This document shows positions 24,375 through 32,670 of a DNA stretch of 64,000 nt, one piece after another. The notes under the pieces are model-generated. The model was not told the DNA's origin and searched no databases. It worked only from the letters and a program-made list of their open reading frames with translations. The stretch is from an uncultured bacterium (GTDB lineage: Bacteria > Cyanobacteriota > Vampirovibrionia > Gastranaerophilales > Gastranaerophilaceae), in NCBI GenBank assembly GCA_948684385.1, contig CAPQCU010000001.1, positions 124,001-188,000 of the forward strand. The letters run 5' to 3'. A program made the translations under genes and the position numbers. Position 1 is the stretch's first letter. Each line of letters opens with the position of its first letter.

Positions 24375-24614
24375 CTAAGTTAATTCTCCGGAGTAAAAAC
24401 TCATCAAATTTGCCAGACGGTGCTGCTTTTCTGCAGCTTTTTCAATGCTTTGCCTGATATCATCAAGCTCTTTTAATAAAGTATTTAAATCCTTACGTCG
24501 TTTACTCTCTAGGCGTTCCTCCTTACTAATGTGCCCTTCTTCTGCTTCTTTCGCAGGCCCGACTTCAAGCCAGTCCGGCGAAAAACATTTATTTAAATAT
24601 TCCTTTCTGGTCAT
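24375..24614 (-). CDS. Small charged coiled-coil protein, 79 aa
   Basis: Highly charged (KEAEEGHISKEERLESKRRK) with a helical coiled-coil second half (LNTLLKELDDIRQSIEKAAE). No family recognised. Its ATG follows the TAG of the upstream 57-residue ORF by 2 bp, so the two form a small operon. It may act with its neighbour as a partner pair. Confidence 0.7.
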   Translation of the reverse strand: MTRKEYLNKCFSPDWLEVGPAKEAEEGHISKEERLESKRRKDLNTLLKELDDIRQSIEKAAEKQHRLANLMSFYSGELT

Positions 24615-24616
24615 GA

Positions 24617-24790
24617 CTAATACTCCTTAGCAATTTTTCGTGCATTTACAGCATTCTTAAAAAACTGCATTAGATTTGATACAGTATCTCTGCATTCAAT
24701 ATAGTCCCTTCTAACTTCCTGAAACTCTTTTGAGTTGAAATCGAAAGATGTCATCTCTGAGTATTCTATTAAAGTTTCATGTTCGTCCAT
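24617..24790 (-). CDS. Small hypothetical protein, 57 aa
   Basis: Not long enough to stand out but has an AAGAGG ribosome binding site, normal codon use and a stop codon 2 bp before the next ATG. It begins MDEHETLIEYSEMTSFDF and ends in a basic helix (NARKIAKEY). The plan (short acidic start, helices with one cysteine) recalls the small pair at 3828-4152, but no real similarity can be claimed. Confidence 0.6.
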   Translation of the reverse strand: MDEHETLIEYSEMTSFDFNSKEFQEVRRDYIECRDTVSNLMQFFKNAVNARKIAKEY

Positions 24791-24825
24791 ATCACATACC
24801 TCTTAATCAACAGCGGGGGGTAAAT

Positions 24826-24878
24826 GGGGGTAAATATATTGAGTTGGTCTTGTGACTACCCGCTTTACGTTTTACCGA
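24826..24878 (+). repeat. Second dispersed repeat family, copy A
   Basis: Starts GGGGGTAAAT and contains TGACTACCCGCTTTACGTTT. Copy B at 26815 has the same start and TGACTACCCACTTTACGTCT at the same distance. It is preceded by another GGGGGGTAAAT. Confidence 0.55.
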
Positions 24879-25018
24879 CCCTTCTATGCTTTTTTTAAAG
24901 TTCGCTTTCTTTTTGCTTACAGATATGTTATCGGCATTTTTTTGAAAAACTTTAGGGTTTTTACTCAATTCGTTACAATTCGTTACAGCAAGAGGCTCAA
25001 ATAAGCGCCAAAAGGAGC

Positions 25019-25276
25019 TTAACTTTTCTTAATACGAAACCAGTTTACAAACTGATTGACTAAAGTATCCTGAGGAATATCTTCATCACTGATTTCAGAA
25101 AATTCAATCTCGCTTGAATCTTTCTCTTCTCTGCGCTCAAAGATATCTTCTTCCTCTTCTTCTTTACGCTTCTTGCCCTGACGCATATACATCCCGCCTC
25201 CGCCCATGCCGCCGCCATCTTTGTATGCTGCCTGAGCCTTGTTGATTGAGTTGATATTATTGAAATCAAAAGACAT
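25019..25276 (-). CDS. Hypothetical protein with Gly-rich and Glu-rich segments, 85 aa
   Basis: Start chosen at MSFDFNN because AGGAC lies 5 bp upstream; a longer frame to 25303 has no ribosome binding site. Residues about 20-35 are glycine/methionine-rich (YKDGGGMGGGGMYMRQ), then a charged stretch of lysine and glutamate, then an acidic tail. Low complexity suggests a disordered protein. Divergent from the phosphoesterase at 25340. Function unknown. Confidence 0.65.
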   Translation of the reverse strand: MSFDFNNINSINKAQAAYKDGGGMGGGGMYMRQGKKRKEEEEEDIFERREEKDSSEIEFSEISDEDIPQDTLVNQFVNWFRIKKS

Positions 25277-25339
25277 AATATTGTCCTGATTTATACATTG
25301 CATGTATATTATAACACATATTTGTGATAAAATGTAGTC

Positions 25340-26116
25340 ATGAAAAGAATTTTGAGCTTATGTTTGACATCTTTATTTTTAATCTCTGCCGTTCAGGCAA
25401 AAGATTTACGCTTTGCACAAATCAGCGATGTAAGGTATTCACAGGAAAACAGCGCGCCTTTAAAAGCTGTTATAAAAGATATCAATAAACAAAAGAATGT
25501 TGAATTCACCGTATTTACTGGTGACAACATAAATAAACCCTCTCAGGCAGAGCTTGAAAGCTTTCTTAAAGAAGCAAAAAAGCTTAAAACTCCGTTTTAC
25601 ATAGTTCTCGGCGACAAAGACGTAAACAAGCTCAAACACTTAAGCAAAGCTGAATACATTGAAACTATCAGAAAAAATGTACGCAGCTACAAACCGGAAA
25701 AACAAAATTATACCTTTGAAAAAGAAAAAGTAATCTTCATTATTGCTGACGGTTCAAAAGACGTAATCCCAAGTCCAAACGGTTATTACAGAGATGACGT
25801 ACTTGAATATCTTGACAAAGAACTATCCAAATATCCGGAAAGAAATGTTATTATCCTGCAGCATTTCCCGATTATTCCGCCTTCCAACAAAGAAAGCCAC
25901 TACACTTTCAAACCGGAAAACTATCTCGCAGTTTTGTCAAAACACAAAAACGTGAAAGCAATAATTTCAGGTCATTTTGGAGTAAACAGCGAAAAAGAGG
26001 AGAAAGGAATCGTTCACATCACAACAGCCGGAGCTCCTTATTACAGAATAATAGACATCCTTGACTGCGACTCCGCTAATCCAACCATCTGGGCTCAGCT
26101 AAATCAAGCCAAATAA
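25340..26116 (+). CDS. Secreted metallophosphoesterase-like protein, ligands partly lost
   Basis: 258 residues with a signal peptide (cut after about A20). The fold of calcineurin-like phosphoesterases is readable: ISD30-V-R, TGD62N, LGD92KD, QH175FP and SGH212FG. The family normally has DxH, GDxxD, GN(H/D), H and GHxH; here the DxH histidine is R32, the GNH asparagine is D92 and the last histidine is G214. So one or both metals may not be bound, and it may be a binding protein or an altered enzyme. Its last 18 bp overlap the convergent gene at 26099. Confidence 0.82.
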   Translation: MKRILSLCLTSLFLISAVQAKDLRFAQISDVRYSQENSAPLKAVIKDINKQKNVEFTVFTGDNINKPSQAELESFLKEAKKLKTPFYIVLGDKDVNKLKHLSKAEYIETIRKNVRSYKPEKQNYTFEKEKVIFIIADGSKDVIPSPNGYYRDDVLEYLDKELSKYPERNVIILQHFPIIPPSNKESHYTFKPENYLAVLSKHKNVKAIISGHFGVNSEKEEKGIVHITTAGAPYYRIIDILDCDSANPTIWAQLNQAK

Positions 26117-26773
26117 ACATAATCTCGCTGCACCAACCAAAAATCCCGCAGCTCCTGCGTATTTTGTGTTTCTTTCAAGTTTGATTTTTGCAAAGTTTAA
26201 ATCTTCACCGTAATTATATCTTTCAAAGATACCACGAAGCCCGTTAACCTGTTGCAACTCTTCACAAGTCGCATAATGTTCTCTTAAAGAGCGTTTCTTT
26301 TCCGGCTTAAACTCCGGTGAAGATGCGATATTGTCACAAAGCATACTTCTAAGGTTCATGTTTTTACCGCTTTGCGGATGATGAGCAGAGTGTTTTCTAT
26401 GGTATTCGGAAACAAACGACTTAGGAAATCCAAGAAGATATAAAATCATCTTATCTGCATCGTGAGTAAGTGAATCAATACTATTTCTTCCAAACAGCTC
26501 TTTTTCAACAAGAGCAAAAACAATTTTGTGGTCGTAAGTATGTTTTATGTTCTTAACATAATTTTTTGCAAAGTTTTTGACTTTATCAAAAAACTTGGGC
26601 TTAGAACTCAGAAGACCGGCTGCGCACTTTGCGCCTTCCGGTCCTCTCACAAAACTATCTACACTTTTTTCTATAACCCTTTGATGGGCGCGCGGAACTC
26701 CGCGAAATTGGGTTCCCGATTGAACTCGGGGATAATTATAACAATAAGGGTTAAAATTACACTTTATGTCCAT
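26099..26773 (-). CDS. Hypothetical protein, 224 aa
   Basis: Start chosen at MDIKCNFNPY; a TTG at 26806 lacks a ribosome binding site. The first 30 residues are polar and aromatic and end TQFRGVPRA, then a mostly helical body, with a weak hydrophobic end (AGAAGFLVGAARLCLFGLI) that could be a membrane anchor. The N-terminal style resembles that of the kinase-like protein at 59699. No known domain. Bases 26680-26720, coding for the FRGVPRA region, are GC-rich and hairpin-prone compared with the rest. Confidence 0.7.
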   Translation of the reverse strand: MDIKCNFNPYCYNYPRVQSGTQFRGVPRAHQRVIEKSVDSFVRGPEGAKCAAGLLSSKPKFFDKVKNFAKNYVKNIKHTYDHKIVFALVEKELFGRNSIDSLTHDADKMILYLLGFPKSFVSEYHRKHSAHHPQSGKNMNLRSMLCDNIASSPEFKPEKKRSLREHYATCEELQQVNGLRGIFERYNYGEDLNFAKIKLERNTKYAGAAGFLVGAARLCLFGLI

Positions 26774-26814
26774 AATTAATTCTCGCACAAAAAATTTTTT
26801 ATGCAAGGGGGGAG

Positions 26815-26867
26815 GGGGGTAAATATTATTTAGCGGGTTTTATGACTACCCACTTTACGTCTTAACG
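26815..26867 (+). repeat. Second dispersed repeat family, copy B
   Basis: Shares GGGGGTAAAT and TGACTACCCACTTTACG with copy A at 24826. Followed by a run of G and a GGGG/CCCC hairpin (GGGGGGGCGTAGCCCC). Confidence 0.55.
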
Positions 26868-26894
26868 GAGGGGGGGGCGTAGCCCCATGCTCTA

Positions 26895-27254
26895 TTATAA
26901 ATTAATAAATCTCAAAAACTCTTTCCAGAACCCTTTTGAACCTTCTTCCCATTTCCTTGAAAGCCCTTTGTAATAAGGCTCGTAATCCGCAATAATATTT
27001 CTCGGTAAACTCTTTCCTTCGCTCAAAGTCTGAGCAATAAACTCCAGATAATCGTTCTGCTCTTCTCTGTATTCAAAATCTTTGTACCTTAAATCTTCAT
27101 CCGCTTCAAAATGCACAAGCGCATGATAAGCACACTCAATGCTCTTATCTTTTGTTTCCGGAAAACGCAGTATAGCCTCTCTTGCCGTCGCTCTTTCGGT
27201 GAGCACCGCGTATACAAGCCTTCCGACAAATCTTCTGTTTTGAATTTCTTCCAT
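26895..27254 (-). CDS. Hypothetical protein, 119 aa
   Basis: Acidic, helical and soluble, starting MEEIQNRRFVGRLVYAVLTE and ending KGFWKEFLRFINL. It resembles a small adaptor-like helical bundle; no family recognised. It starts 6 bp after the stop of the lipoprotein gene at 27261 and is likely co-transcribed with it. Confidence 0.78.
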   Translation of the reverse strand: MEEIQNRRFVGRLVYAVLTERATAREAILRFPETKDKSIECAYHALVHFEADEDLRYKDFEYREEQNDYLEFIAQTLSEGKSLPRNIIADYEPYYKGLSRKWEEGSKGFWKEFLRFINL

Positions 27255-27260
27255 AACTTA

Positions 27261-27497
27261 TTAATAAGGATTTTTTATCTTAATGTCAAACTCGGGCGAT
27301 TTTGGACCGAAATTTGCATCATACCGCAGCTTTGGACCTTCTGACAAATCAACCACGCCGGGATGTTTTTTTGGCTCAACATACTCTGCAAACCTGCGTT
27401 TTGATTTTATCATAGAAGCAGGCGGTTTTGCAGTGCAAGCTGATACGCAAAACGTTAAAACTGACAAAGACAAAATGAGACAACAGAGTTTTCGCAT
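27261..27497 (-). CDS. Small lipoprotein, 78 aa
   Basis: Start chosen at MRKLCC. The signal peptide LCCLILSLSVLTFCVSAC ends in a lipobox-like VSA-C21, so the protein should be lipid-anchored. The mature part is short, basic and proline-containing (KPPASMIKSKRRFAEYVEPK). TATAAT lies immediately upstream (27508-27503), giving a very short leader. No function can be assigned. Confidence 0.72.
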   Translation of the reverse strand: MRKLCCLILSLSVLTFCVSACTAKPPASMIKSKRRFAEYVEPKKHPGVVDLSEGPKLRYDANFGPKSPEFDIKIKNPY

Positions 27498-27518
27498 ACC
27501 TATATTATAACATTTTTT

Positions 27519-27689
27519 TGACATTCTTACCAGCTTGTAAGTCTAAACTTCCCAACCCCTTCATTTACCCCTTTTACACCATTCTTCCCAGCCTGTAGGT
27601 CTAACCGCCCAACCCCTTCATTTACCCCTTTTACACCATTCTTCCCAGCCTGTAGGTCTAACCGCCCAGCCCCTTCATTTACCCCTTTA
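27519..27689 (-). repeat. Three tandem 57-bp repeat units
   Basis: Units at 27519-27575 (diverged), 27576-27632 and 27633-27689. On the minus strand each starts GGGGTAAATGAAGGGG and holds GACCTACAGGCTGGGAAG. 57 bp is 19 codons, and the two better units are open in the frame that gives GVNEGVGRLDLQAGKNGVK. The last unit supplies the TAA stop of the ABC transporter gene at 27687. A close copy lies in frame in coaBC. Confidence 0.9.
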
Positions 27690-28634
27690 CCCCCGCCAAC
27701 ACGCACAAAAATGATACGGCTTGCGTTCTGTAAGCTCCGGAGTCTTCATATCACAAACCCCGTCTTTAAAAAAATCACACCGCGGATGAAATTTACACCC
27801 GAAAACCCGCTCCTGAATTGAAGGCGGAGCACCCTCAATCGTCTTAAGCTTTAACGCGGGATTTCTTGTCGGAAGCGAGTTCAAAAGCGCGACTGAGTAA
27901 GGATGTATCGGATTTCTAAAGAAATCTTTTGCAGGCGCTTCTTCAACAACATAACCTGAATACATAACAGAAACCGCATCTGCATAATTACTTACAAGCG
28001 CCAAATCATGCGAAATTAAAAGAATAGTTACTCCTAACTCTTTTTTGATTTCATCAAGCAAATCCATTATCTGTTTTTGAATAGTAACATCCAGAGCAGT
28101 AGTAGGCTCATCGGCAATAATTAACTCAGCATTGCAGGCAAGAGCCATAGCAATAATAATCCTCTGTTTCATCCCTCCGGAAAATTCGTGGGGGTAAAAG
28201 TTCAGTTTACTGTCAATATCAGGAATACAGACTAAATCCATAACCTCACGTGCTTTTCTAAGCGCCTGACGTTCAGAAACTTTTGAATGCGCTCTGATTG
28301 ACTCCACAAGCTGATTTCCGATTGTATACAAAGGGTTTAGAGATGTCATAGGGTCTTGAGGAATAAGCGCAATTCTGTTTCCTCTTAAATCGCGCATCTG
28401 ACGCTCTTTGTACTCAAGCAAATTTTCTCCGCCAAACAGAATTTCTCCCGACTTAATCTCAGCGGATTTTGGCAGCAAACGCATTATTGACATTGCAGTC
28501 ATTGTCTTACCGCACCCTGACTCGCCTACAAGCGCATGCATTACACCCTTTTTAAGCTCAAGGTTTACATTGTATAAAGCCTGATTTTCACCAAAAAACA
28601 TGTTTAAATTTTTTATCTCTAAAATATTTTCCAT
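27687..28634 (-). CDS. Peptide/nickel-type ABC transporter ATP-binding protein
   Basis: 315 residues, DppD/OppD type. Walker A GESGCGKT (37-44), signature FSGGMKQR, Walker B LIIADEPTTALD and the switch histidine in LLISHDLAL are all present. The C-terminal extension with GCKFHPRCDFF is the oligopeptide/dipeptide transporter C-terminal motif, whose cysteines in some members bind a metal cluster. It drives uptake of peptides or nickel; no permease or binding protein is adjacent. The stop codon is formed by the edge of the 57-bp repeat array. Confidence 0.93.
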   Translation of the reverse strand: MENILEIKNLNMFFGENQALYNVNLELKKGVMHALVGESGCGKTMTAMSIMRLLPKSAEIKSGEILFGGENLLEYKERQMRDLRGNRIALIPQDPMTSLNPLYTIGNQLVESIRAHSKVSERQALRKAREVMDLVCIPDIDSKLNFYPHEFSGGMKQRIIIAMALACNAELIIADEPTTALDVTIQKQIMDLLDEIKKELGVTILLISHDLALVSNYADAVSVMYSGYVVEEAPAKDFFRNPIHPYSVALLNSLPTRNPALKLKTIEGAPPSIQERVFGCKFHPRCDFFKDGVCDMKTPELTERKPYHFCACWRG

Positions 28635-28681
28635 AAAACTATTGTAAAACTTTTTTATAAAAATTGGAATAAATACAATGA

Positions 28682-29326
28682 CTAATAAAGACTCTCAATC
28701 GCTTTTTTGTAATCGTTTTTAAAAATATAGCTTCCTGCTACAAGCGAGTTAGCGCCAAGAGAAGTGCATATTTTTGAAGTCAGGTTATTAACTCCTCCGT
28801 CAACCTGAATAATCAAGCTTTCCGGTGCATTTTCTTTGATTACGGGAATTTTCATTGCGCAGTCATGCATAAACTCCTGACCGCCAAAACCGGGTTCAAC
28901 AGTCATTACAAGGAGCAAATCAGTTTTATCCAGAAGCGAAAGAACTTCTTCCGGCGGAGTTTTTGGCTTAATCGAAATACCCGCTTTTACTCCTAAAGAT
29001 TTAATCAAAGAAATAACCTCAGCCGCATGGCTAATATCTTTTACAGTTTCAAAATGAAAAGTTATAACATCTGAGCCGGCTTTTGCAAAGGCTTCAACGT
29101 ACTTTTCAGGATTTTCAATCATCAAATGAGTATCTAAAATCAGGTCAGTAATTTTGCGCAAAGATTTTACAACAGGAATACCAATCGTAATGTTCGGCAC
29201 AAAATGCCCGTCCATAACATCAATATGAACCCACCTCGCTCCGGCTTCTTTCAAAGCTTTCAGCTCAGATTCCAGATTTGCAAAATCAGCAGATAAAATT
29301 GACGGTGAAATTATAATATCGCTCAT
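28682..29326 (-). CDS. rpe: Ribulose-phosphate 3-epimerase
   Basis: 214 residues. Converts ribulose 5-phosphate to xylulose 5-phosphate in the pentose phosphate pathway. The TIM-barrel signatures are intact: PSILSADFANLE, VHIDVMDGHFVPN (metal ligands H and D), DTHLMIENPE, VMTVEPGFGGQ and QVDGGVN. Normal length. It stands as a single gene with a 47-bp gap to the ABC gene and may share its transcript. Confidence 0.97.
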   Translation of the reverse strand: MSDIIISPSILSADFANLESELKALKEAGARWVHIDVMDGHFVPNITIGIPVVKSLRKITDLILDTHLMIENPEKYVEAFAKAGSDVITFHFETVKDISHAAEVISLIKSLGVKAGISIKPKTPPEEVLSLLDKTDLLLVMTVEPGFGGQEFMHDCAMKIPVIKENAPESLIIQVDGGVNNLTSKICTSLGANSLVAGSYIFKNDYKKAIESLY

Positions 29327-29405
29327 ATTCTAATTTTAACATACATATTGTTATTTTGGGCAATTTCACTTATAATATGAGTATAAGGTAGAAGAAGAGG
29401 CTAAT

Positions 29406-29768
29406 ATGGCAGATATAATTGCAATAAAAGATTATTTAAAAAAATTACAAAAAATTATAAATTTTGATGCAGACTTTAAGTTCGGCGGAATTTATCTGGT
29501 AAAAAAGAGAAAAATTGATGATATAACCTGCTGTATCATTGCATCATTGCCTGACTCATATAAAAAAATGCTGAAAACAAAAAATGATGTCCAAAAATAC
29601 AGCTCAGTTCTCAGTTACGGTTTGCTATCAAAACTTCTTGCAAGAAAATTCTTTCTTGATAAAAATTTATGCATGGTAAATGTTAATGAAGTCAACAAGC
29701 TTATCGGAGCAGTTCTTATGACCATAGAACGTGACATCAAAAATATAGAAGACCTTTTTAACAGCTAA
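29406..29768 (+). CDS. Hypothetical protein, 120 aa
   Basis: Unrecognised small mixed alpha/beta protein (starts MADIIAIKDYLKKLQKIINF; centre ITCCIIASLPDSYKKML). No signal peptide or membrane helix. AGAAGAGG ribosome binding site. It precedes the coiled-coil protein at 29841 by about 70 bp. Confidence 0.75.
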   Translation: MADIIAIKDYLKKLQKIINFDADFKFGGIYLVKKRKIDDITCCIIASLPDSYKKMLKTKNDVQKYSSVLSYGLLSKLLARKFFLDKNLCMVNVNEVNKLIGAVLMTIERDIKNIEDLFNS

Positions 29769-29840
29769 GCTCATGCGTTGACTTTTATCCTCCGTTTGTT
29801 GTACAATTTTGTTAACTATCATAAAAATACGGAGTAAAAA

Positions 29841-30434
29841 ATGAATTCACAGCAAGATGTTATTTATGGGTTAATGAACGAATTAGAAGAAGCGCTTGAT
29901 AATAAAGGTTTTCCGCTTCTGGGCTTTTCTGTTGTAAAAAAAGACACTGTAACAAACATTCTTGATAAACTATACGCAGCTCTTCCTGATGAAATCAAAG
30001 AAGCAAGAGCACTTTTGAGACGCAAAGACGAACTCCAGTACGAAGCTCAACAAAGAGCAGAAAAAGTTGTTGCTGATGCCCAGTCAGAAGCTAACAGACT
30101 TCTTAGCGAATCTGACTTACTCAGAGCGGTTCAAAGAGAAGCAGAAAAAATTAAAGAACAGGTTATTACTGATTGCGAAGAAATCAAACGCAAAGCAATG
30201 GATGAAGCAGAAAGCGTTCGTGCTCAGGCAGCTGACGAAGCTTCAAGAATTAAAGATGGTGCAAATATTTACGCAGAGCAGGTTCTTACAAACTTAGAAC
30301 AAAACCTCGGTCAGCTTCAGGAAATCGTTAAAAACGGTCAGGTTCAACTTGAAAGAAGAAGAATTGAAACTGACGGTCAGGCAAATTACGCAAACCAGAG
30401 ACCTGAATACGCTCAAGATTTTAAAATGGTATAG
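29841..30434 (+). CDS. Coiled-coil protein, DivIVA/ATP-synthase-b-like
   Basis: 197 residues. A short globular start (about 1-50, LLGFSVVKKDTVTNILDKLY) is followed by a long alanine/glutamate-rich coiled coil (about 55-165, EAQQRAEKVVADAQSEANRL). Similar proteins are found in cyanobacteria and are annotated either as DivIVA-like division/polarity proteins or ATP synthase B-like. The start resembles the DivIVA head only weakly and there is no membrane helix. It ends 14 bp inside the convergent ribD gene. Confidence 0.8.
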   Translation: MNSQQDVIYGLMNELEEALDNKGFPLLGFSVVKKDTVTNILDKLYAALPDEIKEARALLRRKDELQYEAQQRAEKVVADAQSEANRLLSESDLLRAVQREAEKIKEQVITDCEEIKRKAMDEAESVRAQAADEASRIKDGANIYAEQVLTNLEQNLGQLQEIVKNGQVQLERRRIETDGQANYANQRPEYAQDFKMV

Positions 30435-31422
30435 CTTTTACTAAAATATCAACCCCGACTTGTTTCACTTCATATATTTTGAAGTTTTTTGCCTGCGAAA
30501 TTTCTGTTATATTATCTCCGTTAAAACAGCTAAAACCATCATTATCATTGAGAATTTTTGGCGCAATAAACTGATAAACTTCATCAATCAGCCCTTCTTT
30601 AAGCAGCGAGCCCGCTAAAGTTCCTCCGCATTCAACAAAAACAGAATAAATACCTTTTGAATAAAGCTCTTTTAAAACAGCTTCAATATCAAGTTGTCCG
30701 TTTTTTAAAGGGGTATTTTCACGTGTAGCAATATAAAATTCGCCTTGCTGATATATTTTTGCGTTTTTATCAGTCCTCAAATCCTTGTCCAAAATGCATT
30801 TAAAATTATGTTCCATTGACGGATTATCTGCAACCACAGTGTTTGAGCTGGTCATAATACAGTCAAACTGTTTTCGCATTTCATACACAAGCTCACGTGA
30901 CTTATCAGAAGTAATCCATTTTGAAGAGCCGGTTTTTGCTGCAATTTTGCCATCCATAGTTGTTGCTGTTTTCAAAACTACATAAGGAAGTTTTCGGGTC
31001 ATATTTTTTATAAACTGCCTATTCAAAAACTTCGCTTCTTCTTCTAAAACAAAATCGACTTTAATCCCTGCAGCTTTTAACTTAGAAATCCCGTCAACTT
31101 TCGGGTTAACATCTTTCATCCCGATTACTACGCGGGCTAATTTTCTTTCTATGATAAGATCAACACAAGGCGGAGTCTTGCCGTAGTGCGAGCATGGCTC
31201 CAGATTTACATAAAGAGTTCCACCTTCTGCCTCGTTATTTTTCAATTTAAGCAAAGCGTCGCGTTCCGCGTGGTTTTGACCGTATTTTTTGTGGTAACCT
31301 TTTGAAACCACTTTTCCGGTCTTATCCAAAACAACGCATCCAACCATCGGATTAGGCGCAACCCGCCCGGCTCCGCGCTTTGCGAGACTGAAGCACATTT
31401 TCATATATTTTTCTGTTAACAT
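30421..31422 (-). CDS. ribD: Riboflavin biosynthesis deaminase/reductase RibD
   Basis: 333 residues. Bifunctional: deaminates and then reduces the pyrimidine precursor of riboflavin. N-terminal cytidine-deaminase-like domain with H51-A-E53 and the zinc cysteines C77 and C86 in EPCSHYGKTPPC; C-terminal reductase domain (about 150-330) with TTMDGKIAAKTGSSKWI and VECGGTLAGSLL. Length is slightly short but both domains are complete. Other rib genes are not in the window. The gene is divergent from coaBC. Confidence 0.95.
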   Translation of the reverse strand: MLTEKYMKMCFSLAKRGAGRVAPNPMVGCVVLDKTGKVVSKGYHKKYGQNHAERDALLKLKNNEAEGGTLYVNLEPCSHYGKTPPCVDLIIERKLARVVIGMKDVNPKVDGISKLKAAGIKVDFVLEEEAKFLNRQFIKNMTRKLPYVVLKTATTMDGKIAAKTGSSKWITSDKSRELVYEMRKQFDCIMTSSNTVVADNPSMEHNFKCILDKDLRTDKNAKIYQQGEFYIATRENTPLKNGQLDIEAVLKELYSKGIYSVFVECGGTLAGSLLKEGLIDEVYQFIAPKILNDNDGFSCFNGDNITEISQAKNFKIYEVKQVGVDILVKAIPF

Positions 31423-31452
31423 AGTTTTAGTATACCATGGTATAATAAGCTT

Positions 31453-32670
31453 ATGTTAAAAAACAAAAACATTTTGATAGGGATAACAGGCGGAATTGCA
31501 GCGTACAAAATCTGCACACTTATCAGGCTTTTTAAACAGGCAGATGCTAATGTGCGTGTCGTTGTAACACCAAATGCTTTGAATTTTGTCACAAAGCTTA
31601 CACTCCAGACTCTTTCCGGTAACGAAGTTTACGTTGATAATTTTGAGATTGACGAGTTTAAGCCCGAACATATTGCACTCACTGAAGCTGATATCTTCGT
31701 AATCGCGCCTGCAAGCGCAAATACAATCGGCAAAATTGCGAACGGCATTTGTGATAATCTTCTTTTATCCACTGCCTGTGCATTTTCTAAGCCTATGTTA
31801 ATTGTGCCTGCTATGAATGAAAATATGTGGAACAACCCTTTTGTTCAGGGAAATATTACAAAGCTCAAATCAAACGGCTGTAATATTTTAGAGCCGGAAA
31901 TTGGTTTTCTTGCCTGCGGCACAAACGGTGTGGGCAGAATGAGAGAGCCTGAGGATATTTTTAACAAGACAGCTGAAATTTTAAACACAAAACAAATTTT
32001 AAAAGACAAAAAAATTCTTATCACAGCCGGCGGAACCCGCGAAAAAATCGACCCTGTAAGGTACATTACAAACGCTTCTTCCGGTAAAATGGGGATTGCT
32101 CTTGCCGATAACGCTTATAAAATGGGCGCTGAAGTCACCCTTATCTCAACTTTCAAAGTCGAAAAGCCATATAAAAATATTGTGACAGAATCTGCAAAAG
32201 AAATGGAAAAAGCAGTTAAAGAAAACCTTGCAGCGCATGACTGTGTAATAATGGCAGCAGCGGTTTCTGATTACAGGGTTGAAAACAGTGCAGAGCAAAA
32301 GATTAAAAAAGGGGCAGGGGTAAATGAAGAGGTTGGGATGTTTGACCTACAGGCTGGGAAGAATGGTGAAAAAATTACACTTAAGCTCGTTGAAAATCCG
32401 GATATTTTAAAAACTATTTCAGGAACACCAAACAAAATAATCTGCGGGTTCTGCGCCGAGTCTGAAAACCTGCTTGAAAACGCAAAGGCTAAAATTCAGA
32501 AAAAAGGGTGTGATTATCTGATTGCAAACGACATCTCAAGAAAAGATATCGGGTTTAATGTTAACGAAAACGAAGTTTACATCATCGATAAATCGCTCAA
32601 CATAAAACATATTGAGAAAGATACAAAAGAAAATATCGCAAAACGTATTTTGGAGGAAATTTTTGAATAA
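31453..32670 (+). CDS. coaBC: Bifunctional CoaBC (phosphopantothenoylcysteine synthetase/decarboxylase)
   Basis: 405 residues, two steps of coenzyme A synthesis. The flavoprotein decarboxylase half (1-180) has GITGGIAAYK, PASANTIGKIANG and PAMNENMW; the synthetase half (190-400) has ITAGGTREKIDPVRYI, AAAVSDYR and KKGCDYLIAND. Between IKKGA and KITLKLVENPDIL lies an additional 19-residue stretch (289-307, GVNEEVGMFDLQAGKNGEK) that is not in standard CoaBC and is encoded by a copy of the 57-bp repeat. The enzyme is presumably still active, since CoA is essential and the reading frame is intact. The stop overlaps the NIF3-like start by 8 bp. Confidence 0.95.
   Translation: MLKNKNILIGITGGIAAYKICTLIRLFKQADANVRVVVTPNALNFVTKLTLQTLSGNEVYVDNFEIDEFKPEHIALTEADIFVIAPASANTIGKIANGICDNLLLSTACAFSKPMLIVPAMNENMWNNPFVQGNITKLKSNGCNILEPEIGFLACGTNGVGRMREPEDIFNKTAEILNTKQILKDKKILITAGGTREKIDPVRYITNASSGKMGIALADNAYKMGAEVTLISTFKVEKPYKNIVTESAKEMEKAVKENLAAHDCVIMAAAVSDYRVENSAEQKIKKGAGVNEEVGMFDLQAGKNGEKITLKLVENPDILKTISGTPNKIICGFCAESENLLENAKAKIQKKGCDYLIANDISRKDIGFNVNENEVYIIDKSLNIKHIEKDTKENIAKRILEEIFE
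32317..32373 (+). repeat. 57-bp repeat inserted in frame in coaBC
   Basis: About nine tenths identical to the units at 27576-27689 (reverse strand): it starts GGGGTAAATGAAG and contains GACCTACAGGCTGGGAAG followed by AATGGTG. It is read as 19 codons without frameshift. Confidence 0.88.

Noticed and set aside
26771..26806. TTG start extending the 26099 gene by 11 residues
   Set aside because: No ribosome binding site; the upstream sequence is a G/C-rich repeat.
27519..27689. CRISPR array
   Set aside because: The repeats are directly adjacent with no unique spacers, and no cas genes are near.
32612..32662. Upstream start for the NIF3-like gene
   Set aside because: These codons only read coaBC in a second frame; GGAGG is correctly placed for the TTG at 32663.
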